This document shows positions 33,154 through 44,155 of a stretch of 64,000 nt of DNA, one piece after another. This DNA comes from Microcyclospora pomicola (lineage: Eukaryota > Ascomycota > Dothideomycetes > Capnodiales), in contig NHNY01000009.1 of assembly GCA_002786065.1 (NCBI GenBank), positions 372,001 through 436,000 on the forward strand, in the 5' to 3' direction. A model generated the notes under the pieces. The model was given only the letters and a program-made list of their open reading frames with translations. It ran no database searches and was not told where the DNA came from. How positions within the stretch are numbered: the stretch's first letter is position 1; each line of letters opens with the position of its first letter. The position numbers were made by a program, and so were the translations under genes.

Positions 33154-34655
33154 ATGATCAGATTGTTTGCAACGACATCATCAAGCTGTTTCCTCCAACG
33201 TACAAGCCTTCGCATCCCAGCCACTCGCTTGTTCTCTTCCACAGCAAGTGACACGAAAACCATGGCTGTAAGCAACCCGCCAGAAAAGGCCTTTGATCTC
33301 CCAATCTCCTCAGACGTAAGTCTCTAATACTTCTCCGTGTCTGCTCGCGCAGTCCCACGATAAGAGCAGTATCCTAAGCTGGAGCGATCCAAAGTCAGGC
33401 GGCGAGTTCAAACGACAGGTCTCTTCGTTTCGGGACTGGGTCGAAAAGGATCCGAAGGCGGAGTTCCCGGCGGAGAAGGGCAGATATCACCTTTGTACGT
33501 TCTACCTGAAATAGACGCAAGATCTCTTGGGTTGCGTTTGGTCGTCGTTACATGTCCTGACTGGGTATAGATGTTTCCTATGCCTGTCCATGGGCTCACC
33601 GCGCCCTGATCGTGAGGAAGCTGAAGGGCTTGGAAGAAATCATGCCGTTTACTTCTGTGCACTGGGACCTGGCCGAGAAAGGTGAGTCAATTATGTTTGA
33701 TCTTCAGTCTCCAATGACCCCAATCCATGTTTCTGAACCGCTTCGAATTCAGGTTGGCGTTTTGCCAGAAGTGACGAGGACATCCCGGGAGAGAACGTCA
33801 CTCCTGATCCCCTGCACAAGGACTTCACCCATCTTCGCGACATCTACTTCGCTTCTGAGCCAGAGTACGAGGGCAGATTCACGGTGCCTACGCTATATGA
33901 CATCAAACAGAAGACCATCGTCAGCAACGAGTCCAGCGAGATCATTCGCATGTTCTACACTGCTTTCGACGACCTCTTGCCGGAGAAGTATAAGAACGTA
34001 GATCTCTTGCCCAAGGATCTCGAGGCTCAGATCGACGAGACGAATGAGTGGACATACAATGATATCAACAATGGCGTGTACAAGAGTGGCTTTGCGACGT
34101 GAGTGCTTCTACTTTGCCCCTCGCTTTCTTCCTGCTTCGTCCAAAAATAATATCTAACATATACTCCGCAGAACGCAAGAGGCCTACGAACGCAATGTCA
34201 ACACTCTATTTTCTTCGCTCGACAAAGCTGAAGCGCACCTAGCATCTTCGGCGGGCCCGTACTATTACGGCGAGAAAGTGACAGAAGCTGATATCCGACT
34301 CTTCACCACCATCATTCGATTCGATGCTGTATATGTGCAGCATTTCAAGTGCAACGTAAATATTCCTACCCTCACCCCTCTACAGCAGCCTTATTATTCC
34401 CAGCTAACAGCTTTGCTTCAGATCCGGGACATCCGCTCCGGCTACCCAGCGCTGCACAAGTGGTTGCGCCACTGCTACTGGAACAACGACGCTTTCAGCT
34501 CGACCACGGACTTCACGCACATCAAGAACCACTACACCCGCTCCCACAAGCAGATCAACCCCTTCAGCATCACTCCTGTGGGACCAATTCCGGACATTCT
34601 GCCTCTGGAGGAAGAGGTTGCCGCTGTGAAAGGAGTAATGACCGAGGCCAAGTAG
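33154..34655 (+). CDS. Glutathionyl-hydroquinone reductase (Ecm4/Gto class)
   Basis: Six exons (33154-33315, 33353-33494, 33571-33681, 33753-34098, 34172-34355, 34422-34655) give 392 aa. The thioredoxin-like domain has the catalytic cysteine in YVSYACPWAHRALIVRKL, assembled by splicing. It is followed by GWRFARSDEDIPGENVTPDPL and VPTLYD, then the helical C-terminal domain with YYYGEKVTEADIRLFTTIIRFD. This is the S-glutathionyl-(hydro)quinone reductase class of omega-like glutathione transferases, which use Cys to release glutathione from quinone adducts. The N-terminus has an Arg/Ser-rich presequence (MIRLFATTSSS...RIPATRLFSS) typical of mitochondria. A second ATG at 33262 would give a cytosolic form. 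Intron 1 is only 37 nt. Confidence 0.9.
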
Positions 34656-35214
34656 TGAACTTGCCACCTTGTTCGGACATGATAGAGCAGTTGGTGCAGG
34701 AGTCCATGCTGCGGCTACGACGAAAAGTAAGAAAGGACATTAGATGTCTATCAAGAGATAAAGTACCGTAGTACAGTGTAATCACGCCACTTGCAACGTA
34801 TATTTGTACTCGTGCCATTCAAATCTAACGTCGTCGGACGTACCATAGACGAGAATTGACGATGGAGGCATGAAACCCCGGCACCGCACGATCAATGTAC
34901 TGGGTCATGACTTAGATCCTCACTATGATATTTTCATTACATGGGATCGGTTCAATAGCTCGAGTATATGCTGTTATCAACCGGTCCAGCGCCTCGCTCA
35001 AGATCCGCATTCACCAAACGCTTGCTGTGGATATCTTGGTCAAGCAGGATTTTGATATCTAGGCGGACCCCAGCATGTTGGAAGGAGTTATCGCATCGTA
35101 CTGAGCCGATGACGAACGGTTATGTTCCGCAAGCCTCCGTACTGATGTCACTCCTCGCTGTATTGTACTATGAGCGCACATTTTACCATCCCCATGATGC
35201 CCAGGAAAAATTCC
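34656..35214. other. Convergent 3' intergenic region
   Basis: 559 bp between the ends of the reductase (plus) and the eIF4E-motif gene (minus). No gene-like frame or RNA gene is seen. Confidence 0.5.
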
Positions 35215-37826
35215 TCAACGACGTTGCCCGCCGGCGTCGAATCCATCGTGGGCTCCCCGACCATTGCCGCGAACAGCAGCTGGAAGGCCTTCAGGTTGGC
35301 GCATCGGCATGAATCCAGGTGGCATAGCTGGCGGCGGGCCGGCAAAGAATCCAGGGGGCACGTTTGGCAAGGGAGGTCCTTGTCCGGGCATCATCATAGC
35401 ACCACCGAAATTGGTGGGTGGCGGTGGTACAGGCTGGCGAGGCTTCTGCTGCTGAGATTGTGGTGCCTCGAATATATTTGGGATATTGTGAAACCCAGGC
35501 GGATGACGCATGTGCGGATTGAAACCTGGTGGTGGTCCTGCATGGAGTCCAGGTGCAGATTGCATATAATCTTGTGGAAGATACTGTGGAGCAGATTGTG
35601 GCATCTGCATTTGTTGGCCGGGGAAGCCCGCTGCACGGCGATTGGGTGGCGGGACCTGTTGCTGAGGTGGTTCTGGGAACGGTCGTCGTGGCGGCTGCCC
35701 TTGCTGCTGCTGTAGGAACAGTGTCTGCTCGTCGAAGAAGCCTGGAGGCGCACGTTGAGCTGTGCGACGTTGATTCATCTCATGCGTGGAAGCTTGCTGT
35801 TGATCTTGCCTCAGCATATCAGGCGGACCGTGCCGGAGTATCTGGTCATCGAACATTCCAACTTTGCCATGGACCATCGGTTTGGGAGCATTGGGCTCAG
35901 AAGTGTTGATTTTGGCCTGATCAATCCACAGTGGAAAGTCAGGGTGAGCTTGCGATGATGTGGGTCTTGCACTTCCTTTGGCCTGCAGCAGGCTGAGTAG
36001 GAAATCGCTGTTCTTGTCTCCGCCCTGCTGTCCTTTATTGCGTTGAGCAAGGAGGTTCTGTATGTTGTTATCGGGCGTCGAAGCGGCACGCGATGGCGGC
36101 TCGAGGAACAGGTCTTGAATGCGAGTTTGCTGGGGAGGCTGCTCCTTCCGCCCATTGGATGGTGGTGGATCCGATGAGATATTCGGTCCTTGCGCAGAGT
36201 TGTTCTCCATCCTCTGGCGGGCAAAGTCGTCGGGCGATCCAAGTCCAAAATTCATTCTTGGCTCTCGGGCGAAGTGATTACTGTCATGGTGGATCTCGCT
36301 CTCTCTCTGTCTGTTGGCACGCTGGCCTTCGGTCGCATGAGGTGACTGCAACCTTTCAGGGCTTTTCGGAGTCTGATCGAAAAATCCTGTGAATCGGCTC
36401 TTAGGCCTTTGACCGTTGACAGTAGATTGGGAAAGCTGCGGAGGCGACACTGGCTCACGAGGATTCGAAGGCTGATTTGATGCCAGTTCCGCGGGAGTGG
36501 CAGCCTGGCTCATCCCTGTTGTGCTGAGCATCTGCAAAATACGATCGAATCCAGCCTTATTGTCGTCCTCTGAGCCCATCGAAGCTTGCGGGACTGGTTC
36601 GACAGCAGCAACCTGCTCTTTAGGCTTATCCTTCTGAAACATTGGCATGAATCTGCTCTTGCCCTTCGCGGGAGGCTGCGTAGGTACTGTGGGTTGCGGG
36701 CTCTCAGTTGTAGGCTCCGCGCGTCGATTCTCACCCCAACCGCCGAATGCCTTATCCGCTAAGCTGTCCAGCTTCAGCGCTTCAACCTTTTTAGCGGGTG
36801 CAGCGGCTTGCGATGGTGCTGACGACGGCGCATCTGGTGCTTCAAGAGCCACATCGTCCGTGGGTTTCTTTGTGCGCGCATGTTGGGCTTGCTTCCATTT
36901 TTCGAAATCTTCCTGGTTCTTGGGCATGCCCATTGTACTTAGGTCATCGTCTTGCTTGTTGACGGGATCTTCCATCCATTCAGGATCTTTGCCAGATCGC
37001 TCCCAGTCTCGGTCTCGATCGCGGTCGGGTTTCTGGCGCTCACGTTCACGCTCACGCCACCCACCTGTCCTGTCGCCATTGGACCGCTTCTCGTCTCTGT
37101 GTGCGCCCCAACGTCCATCAGTTTTCTCGCCGTAGCCGTTTCTTCGCTCGCCTTCTTGTTCCCTCTCGCGTCTGCCGAATCTCCGCTCCCCGGTTTCTTC
37201 GTCCCCACCCTGCGCACGTCTGTCGCGCGCTTGTGTCCAACTGTCTTTGCTGTGTCTTGTTTCAGGTTCATTTGCATTCAAGCTCTTGCGATTGGTTTGC
37301 TTATCACCGAACCCACGGCTGTGGCGCGTTGGCTCTGTGTCCTCTGCGTGATTTGCCTCATTCGTCTTGTCCGCGAAGTCAGCTAGTCTGGGTATCGATC
37401 TACTCGAGGGAAAGAGAGCTTTTGGTGGTCCCAACGAGATCTCTTCTTCTCAATGTCAGCATGATCTCCAGATGTATTCAAACGGAAACAGAAATGCAAC
37501 ATACCGCCACTACGACTAACATGAGACCTCGTCTGCATCAGTGCAGGACGCGAACCTGTGCTGAAGCTGCCCATGTGAAATGCCTCACCGCCAGCGGGCA
37601 TTCGCGGTTGAAGCCGGCGTGCGCCATCTTGCTTTTGCGACTGGCTTTGTTGCTGTGATTCACTGTGTGGAATCCTTAGTCTCTGCCGCTCGCCATCAAT
37701 CTCCACGCTCACATACTCTATCCATGCTTCGATCGCTGGTAAGTTCTCAGGCTTGCACACCAACGGCGAGTTTCTCAGGGCAAGTAGCTGCTCTTTGGTG
37801 TAGACACGGGTCGGCATCGTGAGCAT
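35215..37826 (-). CDS. Disordered protein with eIF4E-binding motif (4E-T/Eap1-like)
   Basis: Exon 1 is 37826-37505 and exon 2 is 37448-35215, with a 56-nt intron (GTATGT donor) and 851 aa in total. Near the N-terminus lies YTKEQLLAL, a match to the canonical eIF4E-binding motif YxxxxL-hydrophobic. The protein is otherwise low-complexity: a long Arg/Glu/Asp-rich tract (RERERERQKPDRDRDRDWE), a Gln/Pro-rich middle and a C-terminus rich in PPGF repeats. This is the layout of eIF4E transporter-like translational repressors, which recruit eIF4E and decay factors into P-bodies. I infer a role in mRNA translation or decay; the motif could also be fortuitous. It is divergent from PRP22 across 707 bp. 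A second ATG three codons in (37817) is possible. Confidence 0.65.
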
Positions 37827-38533
37827 TGGAATGCTGCAGTCGACTCGGCCAAGTTCGGGCGGTGTGAGCCAAGCACGGCGATCTTCCCAGACCGTACGAT
37901 TGCAGGCACTCGGTGTAGACTATGAGTGTGGCTCCACAAAGTTAGTGGTGGCAGGCCGCAGCCGACGCCTAGCAGATGTCGACAACCACCTCGTCGAGGA
38001 TCCTTGCGCAATAAATACTCGAGTACGTTGTTGTGGGGACTGGGGTCCTCGCAAACTGAGTATGCTGTGAGAAGAGAATTGGCAAGGCACGTTTTCTCAT
38101 GAAAGAATGCCAACAGGTCAAATCAATGGCGTTGACCGCACGTGAGCATGCAAGGTCGTTCTGTTCGCGCTCTAGTCGGCTCGGATAAGATCGTATTTTC
38201 GTAGTTCAAAACACTATAAGTTCCAGTAGGAACTGTATCGAGGGCTGCGGCGGCTGGTAGTGATTGTCTTGAGGTCGAGGAAAGGTGTTGTCCGGTACAA
38301 AATAGGCTCTGTGGAGATGGATAGAAGTGGTGTGTTGTCGAGCATGAATGTGGTGTTCTGGGGTGCCGTCATTGCCATATTTGATGCCTCAGGCAGCAGT
38401 CACTGCATGCACTCGAACATGCTAGCGTGATGAAGTGAGAGGCCCATGACACTCGATCACATGCCGGCACGTTGCCCATCGACAATTTTACAGACGAGAC
38501 AGAACTTGTCCACGACTCGTCCCCCACTCATTC
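37827..38533. promoter_or_regulatory. Divergent promoter, eIF4E-motif gene and PRP22
   Basis: 707 bp between divergent starts of two RNA-metabolism genes. Only shadows and short frames are seen, and no element is identified with confidence. Confidence 0.45.
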
Positions 38534-41500
38534 ATGGATGACCTTGAGCAGTTGGAAGTGCTCTCACTTGTCTCAAGGGTCACATCGGAAATCAGCAACC
38601 ACTTAGGCATATCTGACAAAACCATCGCGGAATATGTTATCGCGGAGCATGCGAAGTGTGCTTCTATACAGGAGTTCCAGGGAAAGTTGGACGAGTTTGA
38701 GTTCCCGAGTACCTTGACAGAAAGTATTGATCGCCTGGTCAAGACCTTGCATCCGCGCTACAAGAATGGCGCTTCAAATGGTCGACACAGCAGCGATGCC
38801 AAGGAAGACAAGAGTAAAAGATTCAAGGGCTTAGCACTTCCCGACAAAGAGCCGGCATTCGAAGAAGATGGATTGGATGAAACGTTCGCGCTATTGGAGA
38901 GCATGGCAGGGCCGCCTAAGACTCTGACAACTGGTCGAAAGAGAAGCGTTAGCCCAGTGGGTCGCGATGAGCCGGAAGGAAAGCGAGATCGTAAGCGTTC
39001 GAGACGCTCGCGGTCGCGAAGTCCGAAGAGGTCGAACGACGACTTCGTTTTCGAGGACGAGTTTGGACGAACGCGATCATATCGACCTGGCGACCGGGAT
39101 CGGGACAATAGGGCGCACCGCAAGAGCAGAAGAGTCCACCTGGATCAGCCTCCTGAACCGGAATACGATGATCAACCTGTACTTTACAAGGTGTACGATG
39201 GAAGAGTGACAGGAGTGAAGGATTTTGGTGTCTTCGTCAACCTGAAGCACGTGAAGGGAAAAGTAGATGGGCTGGTACACGTCAGTGCGATGGCAGATTA
39301 CAAAGTCAATCATCCGAGCGAATTGGTGGGAAAGGATCAGCCGGTCAAGGTCAAGGTCATGAAAGTCCAGGACAAACGAATCAGTCTCAGTATGGCAGAG
39401 GTAGATCAGGTCACCGGACAAGACCTGAATCCAAGCAGGCGAATGAATGGGGCCACGGGTGCGAACGCGGTCGGTTTGAACGGAGCTGACTTTGTCAGTG
39501 CTTCAGTGGCCTCAGGAGTCCCGGTTGTGGAAGGTGCAGGGGTTACCAAGCGCCAGCGAAAGCGCATGACGAGTCCGGAGCGATGGGAGATACGACAGCT
39601 GATCGCCTCTGGCGTCATAAAAGCTGCGGACTTCCCTGATCTCGATAGAGACTACAATGCTGCTGTAAACGGCGAGCAAATCGAAGAAGAAGAGGACATC
39701 GACATCGAGGTCAGGGAGGACGAGCCGCCATTCCTGGCTGGACAAACTAAGCAATCTTTGGAACTGTCGCCTATCAGGGTCATCAAAGCACCCGATGGCA
39801 GTATGAATAGGGCTGCAATGCAAGGTGATGTCTTAGCGAAAGAGAGAAGAGATTTGCGGCAGCAAGAAGCTTCAGACAAAGCAGCGAAGGAAGCCGCAAA
39901 GACAGATCTTGGTCAAGAATGGAACGATCCTATGGTTGCCGCCGCGGATCGCCGCTTTGCTTCAGACTTGAGACAGCCGAAACAGAACGGCTCTGCTGGA
40001 GATGTGCCAGAATGGAAGAAAATTGCCACAGGACGCGGCGAGCTTGGCAAGAGGACCTCTCTCTCCATGAAGGAGCAGCGCGAGACTCTACCTGCATTCA
40101 AAATGCGGAAGCAATTTCTGGAAGCTGTCCGCCAGTATCAACTGCTCATTGTTGTCGGCGACACCGGGTCGGGTAAAACTACACAGCTGACACAGTACCT
40201 CGCGGAAGACGGGTTTGCAAACAGCGGTATGATTGGATGCACGCAACCTCGACGTGTTGCAGCAATGAGTGTTGCGGCGAGAGTCAGCGATGAAGTGGGC
40301 TGCCGGATTGGCGAAGAAGTCGGATACACCATACGATTTGAAGACAAAACAAGCGACAGAACGAAAATCAAGTACATGACCGATGGTATCATGCAGCGTG
40401 AGATTCTTCTAGACCCGGAACTCAACAAATACAGTGTGATCATGCTTGACGAAGCACACGAACGGACCATCGCAACAGACGTACTCTTCGGCCTGCTCAA
40501 GAAGACGCTGAAGAAACGGCCAGATATGAAGCTGATTGTCACTTCTGCCACCTTGGATGCCGAGAAGTTTTCGTCATATTTCAACGAGTGCCCCATTTTG
40601 TCAATTCCTGGTCGCACATTTCCGGTCGAGATCATGTACTCTCGTGAGCCGGAATCAGATTATTTGGACGCTGCTCTTACCACAATCATGCAAATTCATC
40701 TCACGGAGCCGCCAGGAGACATTCTGCTGTTCTTAACTGGTAAGGAGGAAATCGATACTTCTTGTGAGATCCTTCACGAACGAATGAAAGCACTGGGACC
40801 CGCTGTCCCGGAGCTGGTCATCCTACCCATATACGGTGCTTTGCCATCTGAAATCGCCAGCCGCATTTTCGATCCTGCAGCGGCTGGCAGTCGCAAAGTC
40901 GTCATTGCCACCAACATTGCAGAGACTTCGATCACCATCGACGGCATCTACTTCGTCGTGGATCCTGGCTTTGTCAAGCAGACAGCTTATGACGCCAAGC
41001 TCGGTATGGATCGTCTGCAGGTGACTCCCATCTCCCAAGCTCAAGCAAAGCAACGAGCCGGACGAGCTGGTCGAACTGGCCCTGGCAAGTGCTTCAGACT
41101 GTACACAGAAGCAGCATTCCAGAGTGAGATGCTTCCGACCACGATCCCAGAAATCCAGCGACAAAATCTAGCCAACACTATTCTCATGCTGAAAGCCATG
41201 GGAATTAATGACCTCCTGGGATTTGACTTCATGGACCCGCCGCCCACCAACACCATGTTGACTGCATTGGAGGAGTTATATGCTCTATCTGCGCTTGACG
41301 ATGAAGGTCTCCTTACCCGCTTAGGCCGACGGATGGCAGATTTCCCCATGGAACCGGCTCTTGCCAAGTCACTAATCATGTCTGTCGATCTAGGCTGCTC
41401 GGACGAGATGCTCAGCATTGTTGCCATGATCTCCGCCGTGCAGACCGTGTTCCATCGCCCAAAAGAAAAGCAACAGCAAGCCGATCAGAAGAAATCCCGC

Positions 41501-42088
41501 TTCCACGATCCTGCCGGTGACCATCTCACCCTCCTCAACGTCTACAACGGATGGAAGAATAACGGCCGCAGCGACCCGTGGTGCTTCGAGAACTTCATTC
41601 AACCGCGGTCCATCAAACGCGCGGAAGACGTCCGCAAACAGCTCGTCCAGATCCTTGACCGCCATCGTCTACGTGTGGTTTCGTGTGGCCGAGACACCAC
41701 ACGCGTCCGTCAGGCACTCTGTTCGGGGTTCTTCCGTAACAGCGCCCGCAAGGATCCACAAGAAGGGTACAAGACGCTGGTCGAAGGCACGCCAGTCTAT
41801 CTCCATCCAGCATCAGCTTTATTCGGCAAGGCTGCCGAGCACGTCATCTACCATTCGCTGGTCGAGACGACCCGAGAGTACATGAACAACGTCACTTCGA
41901 TCGAGCCGAAATGGCTGGTGGAGGCAGCGCCAACGTTCTTCAAGGTAGCAGGCGGGCAAGGCGAGCTGAGCAAACGAAAGAAGGCGGAGAGGATTGCGCC
42001 GCTGCATAATCGGTTTGCTGGAGAGGACGATTGGAGGTTAAGCGCCCAGCGACAGAAAGGTCGCGGTGGTGGTGGAACATGGGGTTAA
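38534..42088 (+). CDS. PRP22: Pre-mRNA-splicing DEAH helicase Prp22 (DHX8)
   Basis: This is an intronless 1184-aa protein. The order is: an N-terminal helical region (LEVLSLVSRVTSEISNHLGI), an RS-rich linker, an S1 RNA-binding domain (YKVYDGRVTGVKDFGVFVNL), and then the helicase. The helicase has motif I GDTGSGKTT, motif II DEAH in MLDEAHERT, motif III SATLDAEKF, and motif VI QRAGRAGRTGPGKCFRLYTE. It is followed by the winged-helix/ratchet and OB domains (VVFHPKEK-like MISAVQTVFHRPKEKQQQAD). The S1 domain separates Prp22 from Prp2, Prp16 and Prp43. Prp22 proofreads exon ligation and releases spliced mRNA from the spliceosome. Length is close to that of yeast and human orthologues. The ATG at 38534 begins at the conserved N-terminus. 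Confidence 0.97.
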   Translation: MDDLEQLEVLSLVSRVTSEISNHLGISDKTIAEYVIAEHAKCASIQEFQGKLDEFEFPSTLTESIDRLVKTLHPRYKNGASNGRHSSDAKEDKSKRFKGLALPDKEPAFEEDGLDETFALLESMAGPPKTLTTGRKRSVSPVGRDEPEGKRDRKRSRRSRSRSPKRSNDDFVFEDEFGRTRSYRPGDRDRDNRAHRKSRRVHLDQPPEPEYDDQPVLYKVYDGRVTGVKDFGVFVNLKHVKGKVDGLVHVSAMADYKVNHPSELVGKDQPVKVKVMKVQDKRISLSMAEVDQVTGQDLNPSRRMNGATGANAVGLNGADFVSASVASGVPVVEGAGVTKRQRKRMTSPERWEIRQLIASGVIKAADFPDLDRDYNAAVNGEQIEEEEDIDIEVREDEPPFLAGQTKQSLELSPIRVIKAPDGSMNRAAMQGDVLAKERRDLRQQEASDKAAKEAAKTDLGQEWNDPMVAAADRRFASDLRQPKQNGSAGDVPEWKKIATGRGELGKRTSLSMKEQRETLPAFKMRKQFLEAVRQYQLLIVVGDTGSGKTTQLTQYLAEDGFANSGMIGCTQPRRVAAMSVAARVSDEVGCRIGEEVGYTIRFEDKTSDRTKIKYMTDGIMQREILLDPELNKYSVIMLDEAHERTIATDVLFGLLKKTLKKRPDMKLIVTSATLDAEKFSSYFNECPILSIPGRTFPVEIMYSREPESDYLDAALTTIMQIHLTEPPGDILLFLTGKEEIDTSCEILHERMKALGPAVPELVILPIYGALPSEIASRIFDPAAAGSRKVVIATNIAETSITIDGIYFVVDPGFVKQTAYDAKLGMDRLQVTPISQAQAKQRAGRAGRTGPGKCFRLYTEAAFQSEMLPTTIPEIQRQNLANTILMLKAMGINDLLGFDFMDPPPTNTMLTALEELYALSALDDEGLLTRLGRRMADFPMEPALAKSLIMSVDLGCSDEMLSIVAMISAVQTVFHRPKEKQQQADQKKSRFHDPAGDHLTLLNVYNGWKNNGRSDPWCFENFIQPRSIKRAEDVRKQLVQILDRHRLRVVSCGRDTTRVRQALCSGFFRNSARKDPQEGYKTLVEGTPVYLHPASALFGKAAEHVIYHSLVETTREYMNNVTSIEPKWLVEAAPTFFKVAGGQGELSKRKKAERIAPLHNRFAGEDDWRLSAQRQKGRGGGGTWG

Positions 42089-42346
42089 TGCTAAATAGCT
42101 GTACCTGTCCAGATAGTGTTGGCAATGCCACGGCAAGACTTGTTGATGTACACTTCTTCAAATCCGGTGACAGATAATGAGAAGACTGAGTCTCCCTGTG
42201 ATGTGGCTGCCTCCCAAGCTTGGCGTACTGCTGTCGCCATCGTGTGCTTTACGGACACTTGCGCGGCCCTGTTGGCATACATGATCATGTCCTTCGATCC
42301 ATATCAGCGCACTCGCGACTCGCTACAACGTAAGGTCAGAGTCTCT

Positions 42347-43381
42347 TCACTCGGCAAAGCGTGTGGAAACGAGCTGATGCAATTGAGCCTCGGTGTTCTT
42401 GAGGCCTTTGATAACGTTGTCGTCAGGGCCTGATCCTGGGCTCCATGTAGCGTGAGCAAAGTCGATCATCTTCACTTTGCAGGGGACTGGAAGTTCCTCC
42501 TCTTCCTCTTCTTCTTCGTCATCATCATCCTCGCCATCGGCTGTGCTGTCACGCTCTGCTTGCTCGCTACGATTGGTCTCCTTCAACGCTGCCTCCTCGT
42601 CAGCTCGCACGTTCCTCGACTTATTGGCCATCACAGTCTTCAAAGCATCCGCATCACCCTCATATACGATTAGCACACTCGCACTGAACATTCTCGACTC
42701 TACTTGCTCCAGCGTCGCTCGAATGCTTGCAACCTCCGCCTCAATCTCGCGTAACAGCTTCGCCGCATCCTCGCGCGAGAGACCAGTCTGCAGCGGCGCA
42801 AAGAACGTCGCGAATCCATCGCCCACCGTCTCGGCACTGAACGTCCGACCGTAGAACTTATCGTACACGTCCAGCGACGCACCGTTCCAAACCTTCATGC
42901 CCGCGATCCGGAAGTTCAAGCAGCCGCTCGTCGTTTCGGCGGCGACTTTGTCGAGACGCGCCGCTTTGTCCGCGCGCGTGCCGTCGGCGTACAAGCGGGC
43001 GCCGAGCTTGATGTCCAGAACGTTGGGATGCGTGAAGCCATATTCGAGATTTTCGAGGACGATGGCGGTTTCGGAGGCGATTTTGGCGCCGTGCAGCTTT
43101 GGTTGCTGTTTTTGTGCCTGAGCGGTGATTTCTTGGTCGGCAGTGCCTTCGAGGACTGCAGCGGGCGCACCGAGTTGTAGACTTCCCAGAAATGTGGGCA
43201 TGTGTTCTGCAAAGTCTGAATGTTCGATTGAAGTCTGTTGATAGAAAGCCAGCTCGGCGTCGGTACAGGGTTTGACGAGCAGTTCACCAGACTCATCCGA
43301 GAGCACGCCATCATGGCCTGCGGCTGCATTTTCAAATGTTTTCAGTGACGAGGCGTCCAGGGCCAACTGTGATTGTGACAT
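42347..43381 (-). CDS. IPK2: Inositol polyphosphate multikinase
   Basis: This is an intronless 344-aa protein of the IPK superfamily. The catalytic signature PNVLDIKLG (PxxxDxKxG) lies in the first half, preceded by ETAIVLENLEYGF. The late IDFAHATW motif supplies the metal-binding Asp, and a SASVLIVYE strand replaces the usual SSLL motif. A highly acidic run (about 14 Asp/Glu) lies in the loop before the last strand. Family members (yeast Arg82/Ipk2) phosphorylate Ins(1,4,5)P3 to InsP4 and InsP5, which feed InsP6 and pyrophosphate signalling and chromatin regulation. The gene is convergent with PRP22, 258 bp apart. Confidence 0.9.
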   Translation of the reverse strand: MSQSQLALDASSLKTFENAAAGHDGVLSDESGELLVKPCTDAELAFYQQTSIEHSDFAEHMPTFLGSLQLGAPAAVLEGTADQEITAQAQKQQPKLHGAKIASETAIVLENLEYGFTHPNVLDIKLGARLYADGTRADKAARLDKVAAETTSGCLNFRIAGMKVWNGASLDVYDKFYGRTFSAETVGDGFATFFAPLQTGLSREDAAKLLREIEAEVASIRATLEQVESRMFSASVLIVYEGDADALKTVMANKSRNVRADEEAALKETNRSEQAERDSTADGEDDDDEEEEEEEELPVPCKVKMIDFAHATWSPGSGPDDNVIKGLKNTEAQLHQLVSTRFAE

Positions 43382-44155
43382 TCTTTGATGCTGGTATTAC
43401 TGGTCTCAGGTTGTTTCATTTCGAGCTGGTCGTTGTGTTGACCTTGGCGATGGGCACTAGTTTTGCTTGGATTCTTGGGTGCAAGGGACATGTCATTAGG
43501 TTCCTGTAACACCTCCTGGCTCTGGTTGGTTCCAACAGCACGTCGACCTTGATTCGAATCATTCTTCATCCGAGCCCTCAGTCACCGTCCAAGGTTGTAA
43601 TTGTGCGGTCGCCACAGCTTCAGGCCCAAAGCCGGAGGATGAGCGTGAGAGGCATGTGGTGGAGCACATCCAATATGGGCTCCAGACCAGATAGATGATG
43701 CTGATGGCGCACATACTGCTTCATAATATGCCTGAACATGGCTGGTGTTCAGGACGAATTGAACCAGATCGATGTACTGCATGCGGCCATGACTGCGAGG
43801 GTACTTAGATCAACGATAGCGTCTCCTGACCACCCAAGTTCAGGACTTCCATCAAGATCTGCTACTGCGAGGAACGCTGAACCAGATCATATCACTGGAA
43901 TCAATCTCATGTATGCCAGCGAAGCAGAGTAAGCATGAGCTAGTTGTATTGACAGGCTGCACATCGGATCACACGCCTCTTGCTAGCTGGTGCTTTGTTC
44001 ACTCTCACCACCGACAGACCAAGGCAGGGAGTCTCTGTCACATGCTTTCGTGGAACTTTTGTGGTAGCACGACCCTCAAGTCAAGTGAGCGTCCTCTTCT
44101 ATCACTTCGACTTCACAATTTACTAAACCTTCCACTTCCACCAGCCTCCACCGCC
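43382..44155. other. Divergent intergenic region, IPK2 and La-Arb1 genes
   Basis: 774 bp hold both promoters. An open frame in phase with the La-Arb1 gene runs upstream to 43913 but reads unlike protein, so it is probably leader sequence. CT-rich tracts just before 44156 resemble a fungal core promoter or 5' leader. Confidence 0.5.

Noticed and set aside
34349-34771. 140-codon plus-strand frame
   Set aside because: It is an out-of-frame shadow of the last reductase exon and shows no family resemblance.
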